NCBI RefSeq assembly: GCF_000315485.1
Contig: NZ_JH992941.1
Coordinates: forward strand, 372,001 to 436,000
Length of the DNA: 64,000 bases
Direction: 5' to 3'
From: Bacteroides oleiciplenus YIT 12058
GTDB lineage: Bacteria; Bacteroidota; Bacteroidia; Bacteroidales; Bacteroidaceae
Shown: one piece after another, positions 42,145 through 51,610 of the stretch
Layout of the letters: each line of letters opens with the position of its first letter
How positions within the stretch are numbered: position 1 is the first letter of the stretch
Translations under genes and position numbers: made by a program
Notes under the pieces: generated by a model
Told to the model about the DNA's origin: nothing
What the model saw: only the letters and a program-made list of their open reading frames with translations
Databases searched by the model: none

Positions 42145-43686
42145 TTATTGCAACGTCTTCAGCAATGACGTAAGGCTGACACGGTCTGCAATGATGTTAT
42201 TCAGTTCAGCAATAGCTACGCGTTCCTGCTGCATCGTATCACGGTTACGCAGCGTCACGCAGTTATCTTCCAGAGTTTGATGGTCAACAGTCACACAGAA
42301 CGGAGTACCGATGGCATCCTGGCGGCGGTAACGCTTACCGATACTATCTTTTTCATCATACTGACAGTGGAAGTGGAACTTCAATGAGTCGATGATTTCA
42401 CGGGCCTTTTCAGGCAGACCGTCTTTCTTTATCAACGGCATCACAGCCAACTTCACAGGAGCAAGTGCAGCAGGTAATTTCAATACGATACGGCTTTCTC
42501 CATTCTCCAGTTGTTCTTCACAATAAGAAGCAGCCATGATACTGAGGAACATACGATCCACACCGATAGAAGTCTCAATAACATACGGAGTATAACTCTC
42601 ATTCGTCTCGGGATCAAAGTACTTAATATTTTTACCGGAGAACTTTTCATGCTGAGACAAGTCGAAGTTCGTACGGCTATGAATACCTTCCACTTCCTTG
42701 AAGCCGAAAGGCATCAAGAACTCGATATCCGTAGCAGCATTAGCGTAGTGAGCCAACTTGTCATGGTCATGATAACGATAGCTACCATCACCGAATCCCA
42801 GTGCCTTATGCCATTTCAGGCGGATTTCTTTCCACTTTTTGAACCAGTCCAGTTCAGTGCCCGGTTTCACGAAGAACTGCATTTCCATCTGTTCAAACTC
42901 ACGCATGCGGAAAATGAACTGACGGGCAACAATCTCGTTACGGAATGCCTTACCAATCTGTGCAATACCGAAAGGTATCTTCATACGGCCGGTCTTCTGC
43001 ACATTCAAGTAGTTCACAAAGATACCCTGAGCTGTTTCAGGACGCAGATAAATCTTCATGGCACCATCAGAAGTAGAACCCATCTCTGTAGAGAACATCA
43101 GGTTGAACTGACGAACTTCCGTCCAGTTCTTTGTACCGCTGATGGGACAAACGATTTCTTCATCCAGAATAATCTGACGGAGATCATCAAGGTTATTATC
43201 ATTGAGCGCCTTAGCAAAACGTTCGTGCAAAGCATCACGTTTAGCCTGGTGTTCCAGTACGCGGCCGTTTGTGCTGCGGAACTGTGCTTCGTCAAAAGAT
43301 TCTCCGAAGCGTTTAGCAGCTTTGGCTACTTCCTTATTGATTTTATCATCGTACTTAGCCAGTTGGTCTTCAATCAGCACATCGGCACGATAACGTTTTT
43401 TAGAGTCACGGTTATCAATCAATGGATCATTGAATGCGTCTACGTGTCCGGAAGCCTTCCAGATAGTGGGGTGCATGAAGATAGCGGAGTCGATGCCGAC
43501 AATGTTTTCGTGCAGCAACACCATGCTCTGCCACCAGTATTGTTTTATGTTGTTTTTCAGTTCCACACCCATCTGACCGTAGTCATACACTGCTCCCAAT
43601 CCGTCGTAGATGTCGCTGGAGGGGAATACGAAACCGTATTCCTTACAGTGCGATACGAGTTTCTTAAAAACGTCTTCTTGTGCCAT
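42145..43686 (-). CDS. glyS: Glycine--tRNA ligase
   Basis: The product has 513 residues, a one-chain (alpha2-type) class II glycyl-tRNA synthetase. The frame extends upstream to 43740, but ATG at 43686 gives the conserved start MAQEDVFKKLVSHCKEYGFVFPSSDIYDGL. Motif-2-type sequence FRNEIVARQFIFRMREFEQMEMQFF is present near residue 237. So are the RPETAQGIFVNYLNVQ block and the C-terminal anticodon-binding domain with LAPVKLAVMPLIKKDGLPEKA and DAIGTPFCVTVDHQT. It charges tRNA-Gly with glycine. The large open frame on the opposite strand of this gene is a mirror effect. The FKBP lipoprotein gene follows downstream. Confidence 0.96.
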   Translation of the reverse strand: MAQEDVFKKLVSHCKEYGFVFPSSDIYDGLGAVYDYGQMGVELKNNIKQYWWQSMVLLHENIVGIDSAIFMHPTIWKASGHVDAFNDPLIDNRDSKKRYRADVLIEDQLAKYDDKINKEVAKAAKRFGESFDEAQFRSTNGRVLEHQAKRDALHERFAKALNDNNLDDLRQIILDEEIVCPISGTKNWTEVRQFNLMFSTEMGSTSDGAMKIYLRPETAQGIFVNYLNVQKTGRMKIPFGIAQIGKAFRNEIVARQFIFRMREFEQMEMQFFVKPGTELDWFKKWKEIRLKWHKALGFGDGSYRYHDHDKLAHYANAATDIEFLMPFGFKEVEGIHSRTNFDLSQHEKFSGKNIKYFDPETNESYTPYVIETSIGVDRMFLSIMAASYCEEQLENGESRIVLKLPAALAPVKLAVMPLIKKDGLPEKAREIIDSLKFHFHCQYDEKDSIGKRYRRQDAIGTPFCVTVDHQTLEDNCVTLRNRDTMQQERVAIAELNNIIADRVSLTSLLKTLQ

Positions 43687-43737
43687 TTTTTTGTTATATC
43701 TATTAATTTTAATCCTGTTCTTTATTAAAAAGCGCCA

Positions 43738-43745
43738 CAAAGATA
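43738..43745 (-). promoter_or_regulatory. Promoter -7 box for glyS
   Basis: The minus strand reads TATCTTTG (43745-43738), 51 bp before the preferred ATG at 43686. It lies upstream of the alternative longer start, which supports transcription into a short leader and the shorter protein. Confidence 0.5.
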
Positions 43746-43804
43746 GGGATTTATATCATAAGTCGGGCAGGCGGGGTATTAATTTATCTTATCATTGCAC
43801 GTTG

Positions 43805-45010
43805 TTACACAAACTGATGCATAGGAATAACGTCAATCCAACCCTCTTCCGTACGAATCTTATCTGTTTGATTAAGAGTTATAAGAATCCCTCTATCCAT
43901 TTTAAAGAAACGCATGGCTTCGCGCAATCCTCCCACTTCACGTGATTCATTTTCCCGATGCAACTCCAGACAGACCTGAATAAGCTGTATCGGTACATTC
44001 TTCTCACATACCACAAAGTCGCATTCACTATTATTCTCACTAAAATAATAAAGTTGCCGATAACGACGGCGCAGCTCCCAATAAACTACATTTTCCAGCA
44101 TATGCCCCGTGTTTTCGGTAAAGGAAACGGTAACAGCTTGCGAAAGGGCTGTATCAATGAAATATATTTTCTGAGGATTGACATATTGTGCTTTCAATGA
44201 CCATGAGAACTTGGGCATACGACTGATGAAATAAGCTTCTTCAAAATAGCTCAGGTATTCCAAAGCCGTCTTACCGGTTTTTATACCGACCATTCCAGCC
44301 AGTTTATTAGCAGAAGCAAGGTTTCCGAAATTAGCTGCCAGATAAAGCAATAATGCCTTAAGGGAAACTACATCACGAATCCCATAACGGACTGCTATGT
44401 CCCGATACAAAATATCATCAAATAATGCTGTAAGTACATCCTGATTACCAGTGCGCACAAACTCCGGAAAGCCACCATTCCGAAGATACTCCATAAAAGA
44501 TTCGGCACAAGGCGTTAACGACCGGAAACGGAGGAACTCTTTATATGAGAATGGATAAAGTTCTTTCGAGATATGTCGCCCGGTAAGTTTTGTACCTAAT
44601 TCCTTACTCAGTAGAGAGGCATTGGAACCGGTAATACAAACATTGAATCTCTGATCCAGCTTCTGTCTTACATATAATTCCCAACCTTCTACCACTTGAA
44701 TTTCATCAAAGTAGAGATTCCTTTTCCCTGTTTCTTCTATCAGAAGGTCGAGTAATTCAAAGTCTTTGATATCAAAACGAAACAGTTTTGGGGTATCAAA
44801 ATTCAAATAAAAAGCCTCGTCGATAGTTGGCCCGACATGCTGCCGCATCAACGTACTTTTTCCACAACGACGTATCCCTGAAATCACTAAAGCATGATTT
44901 GCATTATCTACAGGCAATGCCGCCAATAACTCGCGCGAAAGAGATTCATCATGCCTAAAGAATTCCTGCTGTTGATTATAAACCTCTTTGATATCAGAAT
45001 ATTTCACCAT
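43805..45010 (-). CDS. AAA-14/DUF4143 family ATPase
   Basis: The product has 401 residues. The N-terminal ATPase has Walker A in ISGIRRCGKSTLMRQ near residue 48, Walker B in LYFDEIQVVEGWELYVRQ near 100, sensor-like CITGSNASLLS and the LTGRHISKELYPFSYKEFLRF block. The C-terminal DUF4143 part has the nuclease-like SECDFVVCEKNVPIQLIQVCLEL, where the usual acidic-x-Lys is replaced by Gln-Val-Cys. The cellular role of this widespread family is not known; several members are suspected to belong to mobile or toxin-like modules. It is a single gene with its own promoter and a perfect 30-bp palindrome, described separately. Confidence 0.88.
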   Translation of the reverse strand: MVKYSDIKEVYNQQQEFFRHDESLSRELLAALPVDNANHALVISGIRRCGKSTLMRQHVGPTIDEAFYLNFDTPKLFRFDIKDFELLDLLIEETGKRNLYFDEIQVVEGWELYVRQKLDQRFNVCITGSNASLLSKELGTKLTGRHISKELYPFSYKEFLRFRSLTPCAESFMEYLRNGGFPEFVRTGNQDVLTALFDDILYRDIAVRYGIRDVVSLKALLLYLAANFGNLASANKLAGMVGIKTGKTALEYLSYFEEAYFISRMPKFSWSLKAQYVNPQKIYFIDTALSQAVTVSFTENTGHMLENVVYWELRRRYRQLYYFSENNSECDFVVCEKNVPIQLIQVCLELHRENESREVGGLREAMRFFKMDRGILITLNQTDKIRTEEGWIDVIPMHQFV

Positions 45011-45033
45011 ACGTTTATTTATTTTGTATAGAG

Positions 45034-45080
45034 CAAAGATAGTTTATTTATTGCTAATAATCAAATTTGATTATTAGCAA
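45034..45080 (-). promoter_or_regulatory. Promoter with a perfect 30-bp palindromic operator before the DUF4143 ATPase gene
   Basis: On the minus strand a -33 TTTG (45065-45062) and a -7 TATCTTTG (45041-45034) are 20 bp apart, the ideal Bacteroides spacing. The -33 box is at the centre of a perfect 30-bp palindrome, 45051-45080, with half-site TTGCTAATAATCAAA. A dimeric regulator bound there would block the -33 contact, so autorepression is a reasonable guess. The palindrome ends 41 bp from the start codon. Confidence 0.75.
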
Positions 45081-45119
45081 TATTCAAGTTTCTCTATTAC
45101 TAATAAACAGTTTCACCAT

Positions 45120-45809
45120 TTATCGTAATAAACTCTCGCTTTGCACTTCCGTCACAACCTGCCCATCGAACAGATTGATAATCCGGTGGGCATACGAAGC
45201 ATCGTGGCGTGAATGTGTCACCATGACAATCGTAGTTCCCTGACGGTTCAGTTCAAGAAGAAGCTCCATGACATCCTTTCCGTTGCGGGAGTCGAGGTTA
45301 CCGGTCGGCTCGTCAGCAAGTATCAGCATAGGATTGATTACTACGGCACGGGCAATGGCTACGCGTTGCTGCTGTCCGCCGGATAACTGGGTAGGAAAGT
45401 GCCCGGCACGATGGTCGATACTCATCCTCTTCAGAGTTTCCTCTACCCTGCGCTTACGCTCGGAAGGTTTGATTTTCATGTAAGTAAGCGGCAGTTCCAC
45501 ATTCTCGAATACATTCATCTCTTCGATAAGGTTGAAACTCTGGAAGACGAAACCTATTTTTCCTTTGCGGGTATCGGTGCGCTCACTCTCTTTCATGTGA
45601 CCGACTTCTACGCCATCGAGATAGTACTCGCCCGAAGTCGGACTATCGAGCATGCCCAGAATATTGAGTAACGTAGATTTACCACAGCCCGAAGGCCCCA
45701 TTATAGCCACAAATTCCCCCTTCTCCACTTCCAGGGAAATACTGTTTATTGCTGCCGTTTCCACCTCTTCCGTACGGAACACCTTATTCAGTCCTTTAAT
45801 CTTAATCAT
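45120..45809 (-). CDS. ABC transporter ATP-binding protein (MacB/LolD type)
   Basis: The product has 229 residues. Walker [10 protein letters not shown] is near residue 39, the signature [14 protein letters not shown] near 142, and Walker [18 protein letters not shown] near 160. The start [38 protein letters not shown] is typical of the LolD/MacB group, which drives FtsX-like permeases acting from the periplasmic side without moving substrate through the membrane. It is the last gene of a minus-strand set with an adaptor and a TolC-like gene. Its permease partner is probably the 787-residue protein at 51611. Confidence 0.93.
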   Translation of the reverse strand: MIKIKGLNKVFRTEEVETAAINSISLEVEKGEFVAIMGPSGCGKSTLLNILGMLDSPTSGEYYLDGVEVGHMKESERTDTRKGKIGFVFQSFNLIEEMNVFENVELPLTYMKIKPSERKRRVEETLKRMSIDHRAGHFPTQLSGGQQQRVAIARAVVINPMLILADEPTGNLDSRNGKDVMELLLELNRQGTTIVMVTHSRHDASYAHRIINLFDGQVVTEVQSESLLR

Positions 45810-45850
45810 ATTCTTTATTTTTTATCAATTACAAGTCAATACCCTATTTA

Positions 45851-47116
45851 TCAATCCTTCAAAATCAGTTCTCCGGCATCCGCAAAATTTTCATAACTTG
45901 AGATAACTACTTTTTCTCCCGGCTCAAGTCCGCTCACCACCTCATAGTACATCGGATTCTGGCGTTTAATCTGTACATTGCGGCGCACTCCCTTTTTCCC
46001 ATCCGAAGTAATCACAAATACCCATTGCCCGCTCGTACTCTGATAGAATGCCCCACGGGGAATCAGAGTCGCCTCTACCGGCTGTCCCAGTTGCAGATTG
46101 ATATAATAAGTCTGCCCCGTGCGGATATTATCAGGGCGCTCGCCTACAAATACGAAGTCTGTTCTGAACTGCTTATCGCGCACTTCCGGATAAACTTTCC
46201 GGACACGCAGGGCATAATCCCTGTCCTGCCGTTCAAAAGTAGCCTCAAGCCCCTCGCGGACACGGTCGATATAGTGCTCGTCAATAAAAGCTTCCACCTT
46301 GAAATCGGACAGGATATTAATCTGCCCAATCCGGGTGCCGGCAGTGATGGATTGTCCTATCTCTACATCAAGCAATCCAAGTTGTCCGCTCACCGGAGCT
46401 TTCACATTCAGATTATCCGCCCGTTGGCGTACAAGCACAAGATTACGCCGCATATTGTCAAGGCTCTCTTCAAGTTGCCTGACCTGCACTTCACGGTAAA
46501 TAGAATCCTGTTTCCGGCTTTCGACCACCAGATTGCGCTTATTGAAAGCCAGTTCATATTCTTCCTGAGCCTGCAAATATTCTTCCCGCGACACCAATTT
46601 TTCCTCATACAACCGTTTATACTGTTCAAACCGGCGCTTCTGCCGCCCCACCTCAATATCAAACTGCAACTGGTCTTTTTTCAGGCTCAGCCTGTTCTGT
46701 TCCATATCAAGCAGGGTATTTCGCAGGAAGTTCTGCTTCTCGGCCAGTTGGGCTTCACTATCAAGAATGCTAAGGTTAAGCATCGGATTAGTGAGACGCA
46801 CGATAACCTTGCCTTGTTCCACCGTTGTCCCTTCTTCCACTATCTTTTCGGCAACCATGCCACCTTCCGCCGCACTCAATTGCACAGTGCGGATGGGCAA
46901 TACCTGCCCATTGACACGCATATAATCATTGAATAATCCTCTTTCTACCGACCGGACGTTCAGTGTATTTCTATTCACACGCACTCTGCGAGTCTGATTA
47001 CCGAAGAATAGCCATCCGGCTGCTAAAGTTAGTAACAAACCGATAATTATATACGGTATATGCTTTTTTTTCAATCCTTTTTTCTGTTCGATAATAGTAT
47101 CCATAGCTTCATTCAC
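45851..47116 (-). CDS. Periplasmic adaptor (HlyD/MacA-type membrane-fusion protein)
   Basis: The product has 421 residues; an internal ATG at 47104 (MDTIIEQKKG) is an alternative start. A single N-terminal membrane anchor (HIPYIIIGLLLTLAAGWLFFG) is followed by a lipoyl-like half (VERGLFNDYMRVNGQVLPIRTVQLSAAEGGMVAEKIVEEGTTV). A long coiled coil (about 115-215, many Gln/Glu/Arg) follows, then the second lipoyl half (LNVKAPVSGQLGLLDVEIGQSI) and beta-barrel strands. It connects the inner-membrane ABC complex with a TolC-type channel. The gene lies 31 bp after the TolC-like gene and 41 bp before the ATPase gene. Confidence 0.9.
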   Translation of the reverse strand: MNEAMDTIIEQKKGLKKKHIPYIIIGLLLTLAAGWLFFGNQTRRVRVNRNTLNVRSVERGLFNDYMRVNGQVLPIRTVQLSAAEGGMVAEKIVEEGTTVEQGKVIVRLTNPMLNLSILDSEAQLAEKQNFLRNTLLDMEQNRLSLKKDQLQFDIEVGRQKRRFEQYKRLYEEKLVSREEYLQAQEEYELAFNKRNLVVESRKQDSIYREVQVRQLEESLDNMRRNLVLVRQRADNLNVKAPVSGQLGLLDVEIGQSITAGTRIGQINILSDFKVEAFIDEHYIDRVREGLEATFERQDRDYALRVRKVYPEVRDKQFRTDFVFVGERPDNIRTGQTYYINLQLGQPVEATLIPRGAFYQSTSGQWVFVITSDGKKGVRRNVQIKRQNPMYYEVVSGLEPGEKVVISSYENFADAGELILKD

Positions 47117-47147
47117 TGTTTATTGGTTTATTACTGGCTGCTCCTGT

Positions 47148-48476
47148 TTATTCACCGATGAAAGGCTCCCCTTTATAATAATTCACAAGACGCTTTTTAA
47201 GGCTATACTTCAGGCGTGCATTCAGCTTTTCCGCCCTTGCCTGCATCAACCGGTTAGCGCTTGTGTGCAAATCGATAGCACTGACAAGTCCTTCCTCATA
47301 TTTACGGAGATTAAGCTGGTGCGCTATCTTCATGGCTTCCTCCTGCCTGTCAGCCTGGTAGAATTCATCGGCCTGACCGTTCATATCGGCTACAGCCTGT
47401 TCTATCTCGCTGTACAAAGTTCGCCGGGCTTCTTCCTACTCATTCCGGGCAATGATAAGTTCCTGCCTGCTCCTTTTCAAATTCGACACCCGGGACAAAC
47501 CGTCAAAGAGGGGAAAAGAAAGGGAAAAGCCAACATAATATCCCCGTTTATTCCTGAACTGTTCGGAGAAAGGAATATACTCACTGCCATCCATAAAGCG
47601 TGCAAAACCTGTCGATATTCCGCCCTGGGCCATCAGTGTGGGCAACAGAGAGCCTTTTGCCGCACGATAAGAGAGTTGCCGGATACGCAAAGAAGCGTCT
47701 GCAACTTGCGCAGTGGGCAGAAACAGCAGCGCATGCTTATATATATCGATAGGAGAATCCTCCGTTTTAGCTATCAATTCAAGAGTATCATATCCGGCTA
47801 TCTGCAAGTCTTCATCAATGGGAAAATACATTTTTTCTTTCAGGCGGATAATTCCTATTTTAAGCAAGTTCTTTTGCCGGGTCAGACTATAACTGTCCGA
47901 AGCTTCTTTGGCTGCCAACTCGGCCACATCGGGAGAAGATTTCAGACCGAGTTCTTCCATACGCCGGGTACGTTGAAGGTTCCGGCTACTTTCTTCCCAC
48001 TGCTGTTGTGCCAAATCAACCATCTCGCAATAATAGAGAGTATTAAAAAAAGCCTCCATCGTTTCGTAAGCAGTCAGGTCTTCCGCCTCTTGTAATTGAT
48101 GTTTTCCCATCAACCTGCTTACCTTTTGCATCCTAACCCTCGTAATACCTGCAAGACCGTCAAACAACACCAGGCTGGAAGAAATGCCATAGGTGTTACT
48201 GAATGAATTAACATCAGTATATGTATTCGTTTCAGAATCCAGTCCGCGCCCAAAACTAAAATTAGCATTCACTTCCGCTCCAACAGAAGGCAAGAGTCGG
48301 GCAATGGCCTCCCGATAATTCTGAGTATAGATTTTATTCCGGGCTTCCTGACTGCTAACCCGTGTATTATTCTGCACAGCATATTCCATACATTCTTCCA
48401 GCGTCCAGACCTTAGTCTGCCCGTGCAGAATAATGGTAATACTCAAAAAAAAGGAAATACATACTACTCTTTTCAT
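47148..48476 (-). pseudogene. TolC-like outer-membrane channel gene interrupted by an in-frame TAG
   Basis: The 443-codon frame from ATG at 48476 has a signal peptide (MKRVVCISFFLSITIILHGQ) and OEP-type coiled-coil repeats (ECMEYAVQNNTRVSSQEARNKI; SRNLQRTRRMEELGLKSSPDVAELAAKEAS). At codon 347 (47436-47438) a TAG follows LIIARNE. Beyond it the same frame goes on with EEARRTLYSEIEQAVADMNGQ and a normal OEP C-terminus (SAIDLHTSANRLMQARAEKLNARLKYSLKKRLVNYY). A CAG-to-TAG change would explain it. The rest is undamaged, so the mutation is recent, suppressed, or a sequencing error. Without readthrough the last quarter, including the final helix hairpin, is lost. Confidence 0.85.
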
Positions 48477-48513
48477 AAGCCTCCGGATATAAATTACAAT
48501 GATATTCAGGTAA

Positions 48514-48536
48514 TATATATCCAGAAGTATGCCAAA
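48514..48536 (-). promoter_or_regulatory. Putative sigma54-type promoter for the TolC-adaptor-ATPase operon
   Basis: The minus strand reads TTTGGCAT, 7 bases, then GATATATA. The same arrangement lies upstream of the permease at 54052-54075. GG and GA are 10 bp apart, as GG and GC are in -24/-12 promoters. The site is about 40 bp before the start codon, and the adjacent regulator is of sigma54-activator type. The -12 element is not canonical, so a binding site for the regulator itself is an alternative. Confidence 0.5.
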
Positions 48537-48601
48537 CCGATAACAAACTATATATCAAACATTTAAGAAATATTCAAGACTAGCAAGAGTGTAAGATAGC
48601 T

Positions 48602-49969
48602 TTACACTTGCACAGGAGATACTTTACAAAACACCATCCCGAATATCGTCCAACCTCCGGCAGTATAGTGTTTCAGATTGCCACCATGCAGACGCATGAT
48701 ATAACGCGAGAGGCTCAGGCCGATGCCTGAACCGGACTCCTTGGTAGTAAAGAAAGGAACAAAAATATGCGGAAGTATCTCTTGCGGAATAGGCGCCCCA
48801 TTATTACGCACTTCGATAACCGTTTGCCGGGACGATGCGATAACCGCCAGTTCAATGCTCTTTTCGGAATAAGCCTCCCCTTCCCCACTCCCGAAAGCTT
48901 CCGCAGCATTTTTCACCAGATTAACGAGTACTTGCAACACCTGACTCTCATCTGCATACAATGGCGGCATATCACCTTTCTGAATAATCTGAACCGTACC
49001 CCCTTGTTCTTCTATTTTAGCAGAACACAGGCCCACCACCTTTTCAAGCAATAATCTTGTATCAATAAGCGCTATCTGCGGCTGGGGAATACGCGTAAAC
49101 TGACGATAAGACTCTACGAAATTCAGCAATCCCTTAGTTGTGGCATTGATGGTTTCAAGAGCATCCACAGTATTCAGATAAAGGGAATTACCAGAAACTT
49201 CGGCGCTATGCGAGCGAAACGAAAACAACAACGACTCACTCAATGAAGTAATCGGCGCAATGGAATTCATGATTTCATGCGTCATCACCCGGATAAGACG
49301 TATCCACGACTCCATTTCTTTAGCTTCCAATTCACTACCGATATTATTAAGCGTAATGATACGGAAAGAAGTGCCGGAGATTACGATTTTAGTCAGGTGA
49401 AGACTAAGTTCCGTCTCTTCCCGCTCATTCGCAATCTTTACGAGAGACGCCTCACCCGGTTTCAAATTTAGAAATAAGGAGGGAAACGATTCATCGACAT
49501 TGCGCAACTGGTTCAGATGCGAAATACTACTCAGGCCCAGCAATTCCATAGCCGAACGATTGGCATTGCGCACAAAACCATCTTCATCAGTAATAATAAT
49601 ACCGGTAGATACACTTTCCACAATCGTGCCGAGAAACTCCTCATTCTCTATAATCTCGCGACGGGCTTTTACCAAAATCCCTTTAATCCGGTTCAGCATC
49701 CGGTTCAGTTCTTTCTCCCGAAGCGACATCCGGGTAGTAGAGAAATGGAAAGAATAGTCGCCGTTCTCCATTGCATTAAGCAGGAACAGGATGTTTTTAT
49801 TGAATTTTCTGTAGTTTTTGAATAGCCTGAATAAAGAAAATATCACAATAGCCGCACATACAACGCCATAAATGATTTCTTCACGGACGAACAGCAAAGT
49901 CGCCGCCATGAGTGCAACCATCAGCACCAGAAGATAGGTTATCAGTTTGTATTCTATTGATTTGAACAT
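48602..49969 (-). CDS. Sensor histidine kinase (NtrB-like), membrane-bound
   Basis: The product has 455 residues. Two N-terminal membrane segments (about 11-27 and 34-48) enclose almost no periplasmic loop, so the signal is probably sensed in the membrane or the cytoplasm. A HAMP-like linker is followed by a PAS-type domain (VESVSTGIIITDEDGFVRNANRSAMELLGL near 110). The H-box MTHEIMNSIAPITSLSESLL has its phospho-accepting His near 231. The ATPase domain has VLVNLVKNAAEAFG, IEVRNNGAPIP and GSGIGLSLSRYIMRLHGG. It forms a pair with the response regulator gene 27 bp upstream on the same strand. Confidence 0.93.
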   Translation of the reverse strand: MFKSIEYKLITYLLVLMVALMAATLLFVREEIIYGVVCAAIVIFSLFRLFKNYRKFNKNILFLLNAMENGDYSFHFSTTRMSLREKELNRMLNRIKGILVKARREIIENEEFLGTIVESVSTGIIITDEDGFVRNANRSAMELLGLSSISHLNQLRNVDESFPSLFLNLKPGEASLVKIANEREETELSLHLTKIVISGTSFRIITLNNIGSELEAKEMESWIRLIRVMTHEIMNSIAPITSLSESLLFSFRSHSAEVSGNSLYLNTVDALETINATTKGLLNFVESYRQFTRIPQPQIALIDTRLLLEKVVGLCSAKIEEQGGTVQIIQKGDMPPLYADESQVLQVLVNLVKNAAEAFGSGEGEAYSEKSIELAVIASSRQTVIEVRNNGAPIPQEILPHIFVPFFTTKESGSGIGLSLSRYIMRLHGGNLKHYTAGGWTIFGMVFCKVSPVQV

Positions 49970-49996
49970 TCTCTTTTCTCTTTGGCAGATGTCCGG

Positions 49997-51361
49997 TTAA
50001 AGTTCATACTTTTTAATCTTGCTATATAGCGTAGGGCGCGAAATACCAAGTTCAACAGCTACGGCAGAGATATTGTTATCATACTTCCTTAAAGCCTTTT
50101 CTATCAATATCTTTTCCATTTCTTCCAACGTGAAGGATTCTACAACAAATGAAGTCTCATCCGGTGTACGCATATAAAAGTCGGCAGGTTGCAGTTCCTC
50201 ATTATCACTCAGGATAACAGCCTTCTCAATCGCATGTTCCAATTCCCGCACATTCCCCGGCCAGACATAGTTTTCCAGCTTCCGGAGTGCCTTTTCACTA
50301 AATTTCAGGTTGCCTTTATTATATTTTTTCGCAAGGCGTCGCAGAAAGAATTCAGCCAGTTGCGGAACATCTTCCCGACGTTCGCGCAAAGGCGGAACTT
50401 CAAGATGAATAGTATTGATGCGGTACAGCAAGTCTTCCCTGAACCCTCCTTCCTTCACGGACTTGAACAAATTCTTATTGGTAGCCGAAATCAGGCGGAT
50501 GTCTACCGGAATGGACTTATTACTCCCTACCCGTGTGATATGGCGCGTCTGCAAAGCGGAAAGGAGTTTAGCTTGTAAAGGATAACTCAGATTACCTATT
50601 TCATCCAGGAAAAGAGAACCACCGTCAGCAGCCTCAAACTTTCCCGCCCTATCCACTTTAGCATCTGTGAAAGCACCTTTCACATGTCCGAAAAGTTCGC
50701 TTTCGAAAAGAGTTTCGGTGACAGCACCCATATCTACACTGATAAGTGTCTCTGCCGCCCGGGGCGAATAGCGGTGTATCATCTTCGCTATAAGCTCTTT
50801 ACCGGTCCCGTTCTCGCCGGTGATAAGGACGTTGGCGTCAGTCACGGCAACCTTCTTAATCATAGTGAGCAGGCGCTGCATGGCAGGAGATTGCCCCCAG
50901 CAGATATCTTCTTCCTTTTGAATCTCACGGTTAAGTACACTCTGTTTCTCACGCAACTTTTTCACTTCTTTACGCGATTGGCGCAAAGAAAATGCCGATT
51001 GCAGGGTTGCCAGCAGTTTGGCGTTATCCCATGGCTTCACGATAAAGTCGGTTGCCCCAGCTTTAAGGGCTCTCACGGCAAGGTCGATATCGGCATATGC
51101 AGTGAAAAGAACCACGGGCAGTTCTTCATCCGTTTTCTTTATTTCAGAAAGCCAGAACAGCCCTTCATTGCCGGAGTTGATGCCTGCCGAGAAATTCATA
51201 TCGAGCAGCACCACATCCGGGCTTTTATCTCTCAATTCGGAAATGAGTGTATTGGGGGATGTAAGCAAAGAGATATTCTCAAAATAATCGCTTAAGAGTA
51301 TCCTCAGGGCACTGAGCACATTCTTATTATCATCAACAATGAGGATGTTTCCTTTCTTCAT
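49997..51361 (-). CDS. Sigma54-dependent response regulator (NtrC family)
   Basis: The product has 454 residues. The frame is open to 51415, but ATG at 51361 gives the usual receiver start [19 protein letters not shown]. The receiver has [12 protein letters not shown] (phospho-accepting Asp), VLFTAYADI and FIVKPWD. The AAA+ domain has Walker [12 protein letters not shown], the sigma54-contact loop as GAFTDA (usual GAFTGA), and [14 protein letters not shown] Fis-type helix-turn-helix ([21 protein letters not shown]) ends the protein. It activates sigma54 promoters; candidate targets with a shared motif lie before the TolC operon and before the permease gene on either side of it. Confidence 0.94.
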   Translation of the reverse strand: MKKGNILIVDDNKNVLSALRILLSDYFENISLLTSPNTLISELRDKSPDVVLLDMNFSAGINSGNEGLFWLSEIKKTDEELPVVLFTAYADIDLAVRALKAGATDFIVKPWDNAKLLATLQSAFSLRQSRKEVKKLREKQSVLNREIQKEEDICWGQSPAMQRLLTMIKKVAVTDANVLITGENGTGKELIAKMIHRYSPRAAETLISVDMGAVTETLFESELFGHVKGAFTDAKVDRAGKFEAADGGSLFLDEIGNLSYPLQAKLLSALQTRHITRVGSNKSIPVDIRLISATNKNLFKSVKEGGFREDLLYRINTIHLEVPPLRERREDVPQLAEFFLRRLAKKYNKGNLKFSEKALRKLENYVWPGNVRELEHAIEKAVILSDNEELQPADFYMRTPDETSFVVESFTLEEMEKILIEKALRKYDNNISAVAVELGISRPTLYSKIKKYEL

Positions 51362-51490
51362 TCGGATATTTCTTTTAAAAGGTTTTCGTCCCGGTCTGCA
51401 AGCTCTCACGAACAAATATCGTAATATTCCGGCAGAATAAAAAATTAATCGGGTAGCAACTGCTAATTCCTGTTTTTACCCTATCCACGC

Positions 51491-51601
51491 CGTACCTGGG
51501 ATGCACTTGCTCCGTACATACTCCGTACTTTCTTCGCTCAGAGGTACTCCTGACCGAAGAACGTACGGAGCAAGTACGTCTCAGATACGTTCCAGGTACG
51601 G
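51491..51601. repeat. Long imperfect palindromic intergenic element, copy B
   Basis: The left arm CGTACCTGGGATGCACTTGC continues to TCCGTAC and TTCTTCGCTCA. The right arm is its near complement, TGACCGAAGAACGTACGGAGC onward to TTCCAGGTACG, with the loop GAGGTACTCC. It shares blocks and order with the element at 9396-9494. It starts 10 bp past the stop of the permease gene and may also end its transcript. Confidence 0.72.
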
Positions 51602-51610
51602 TGCAGGTAC

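Noticed and set aside
42511-43728. 405-codon open frame opposite glyS
   Set aside because: It lies fully antisense to a certain gene, has no domain-like motif, and shows the Ile/Thr/Phe/His-rich composition of a mirrored frame.
43687-43740. Longer glyS start (18 extra codons)
   Set aside because: The extra residues MWRFLIKNRIKINRYNKK are unlike the conserved start MAQEDVFKKL, and part of them overlaps the promoter box at 43738-43745.
46025-46936. 303-codon open frame opposite the adaptor gene
   Set aside because: It is antisense to a clear HlyD/MacA coding sequence and has no recognisable motif.
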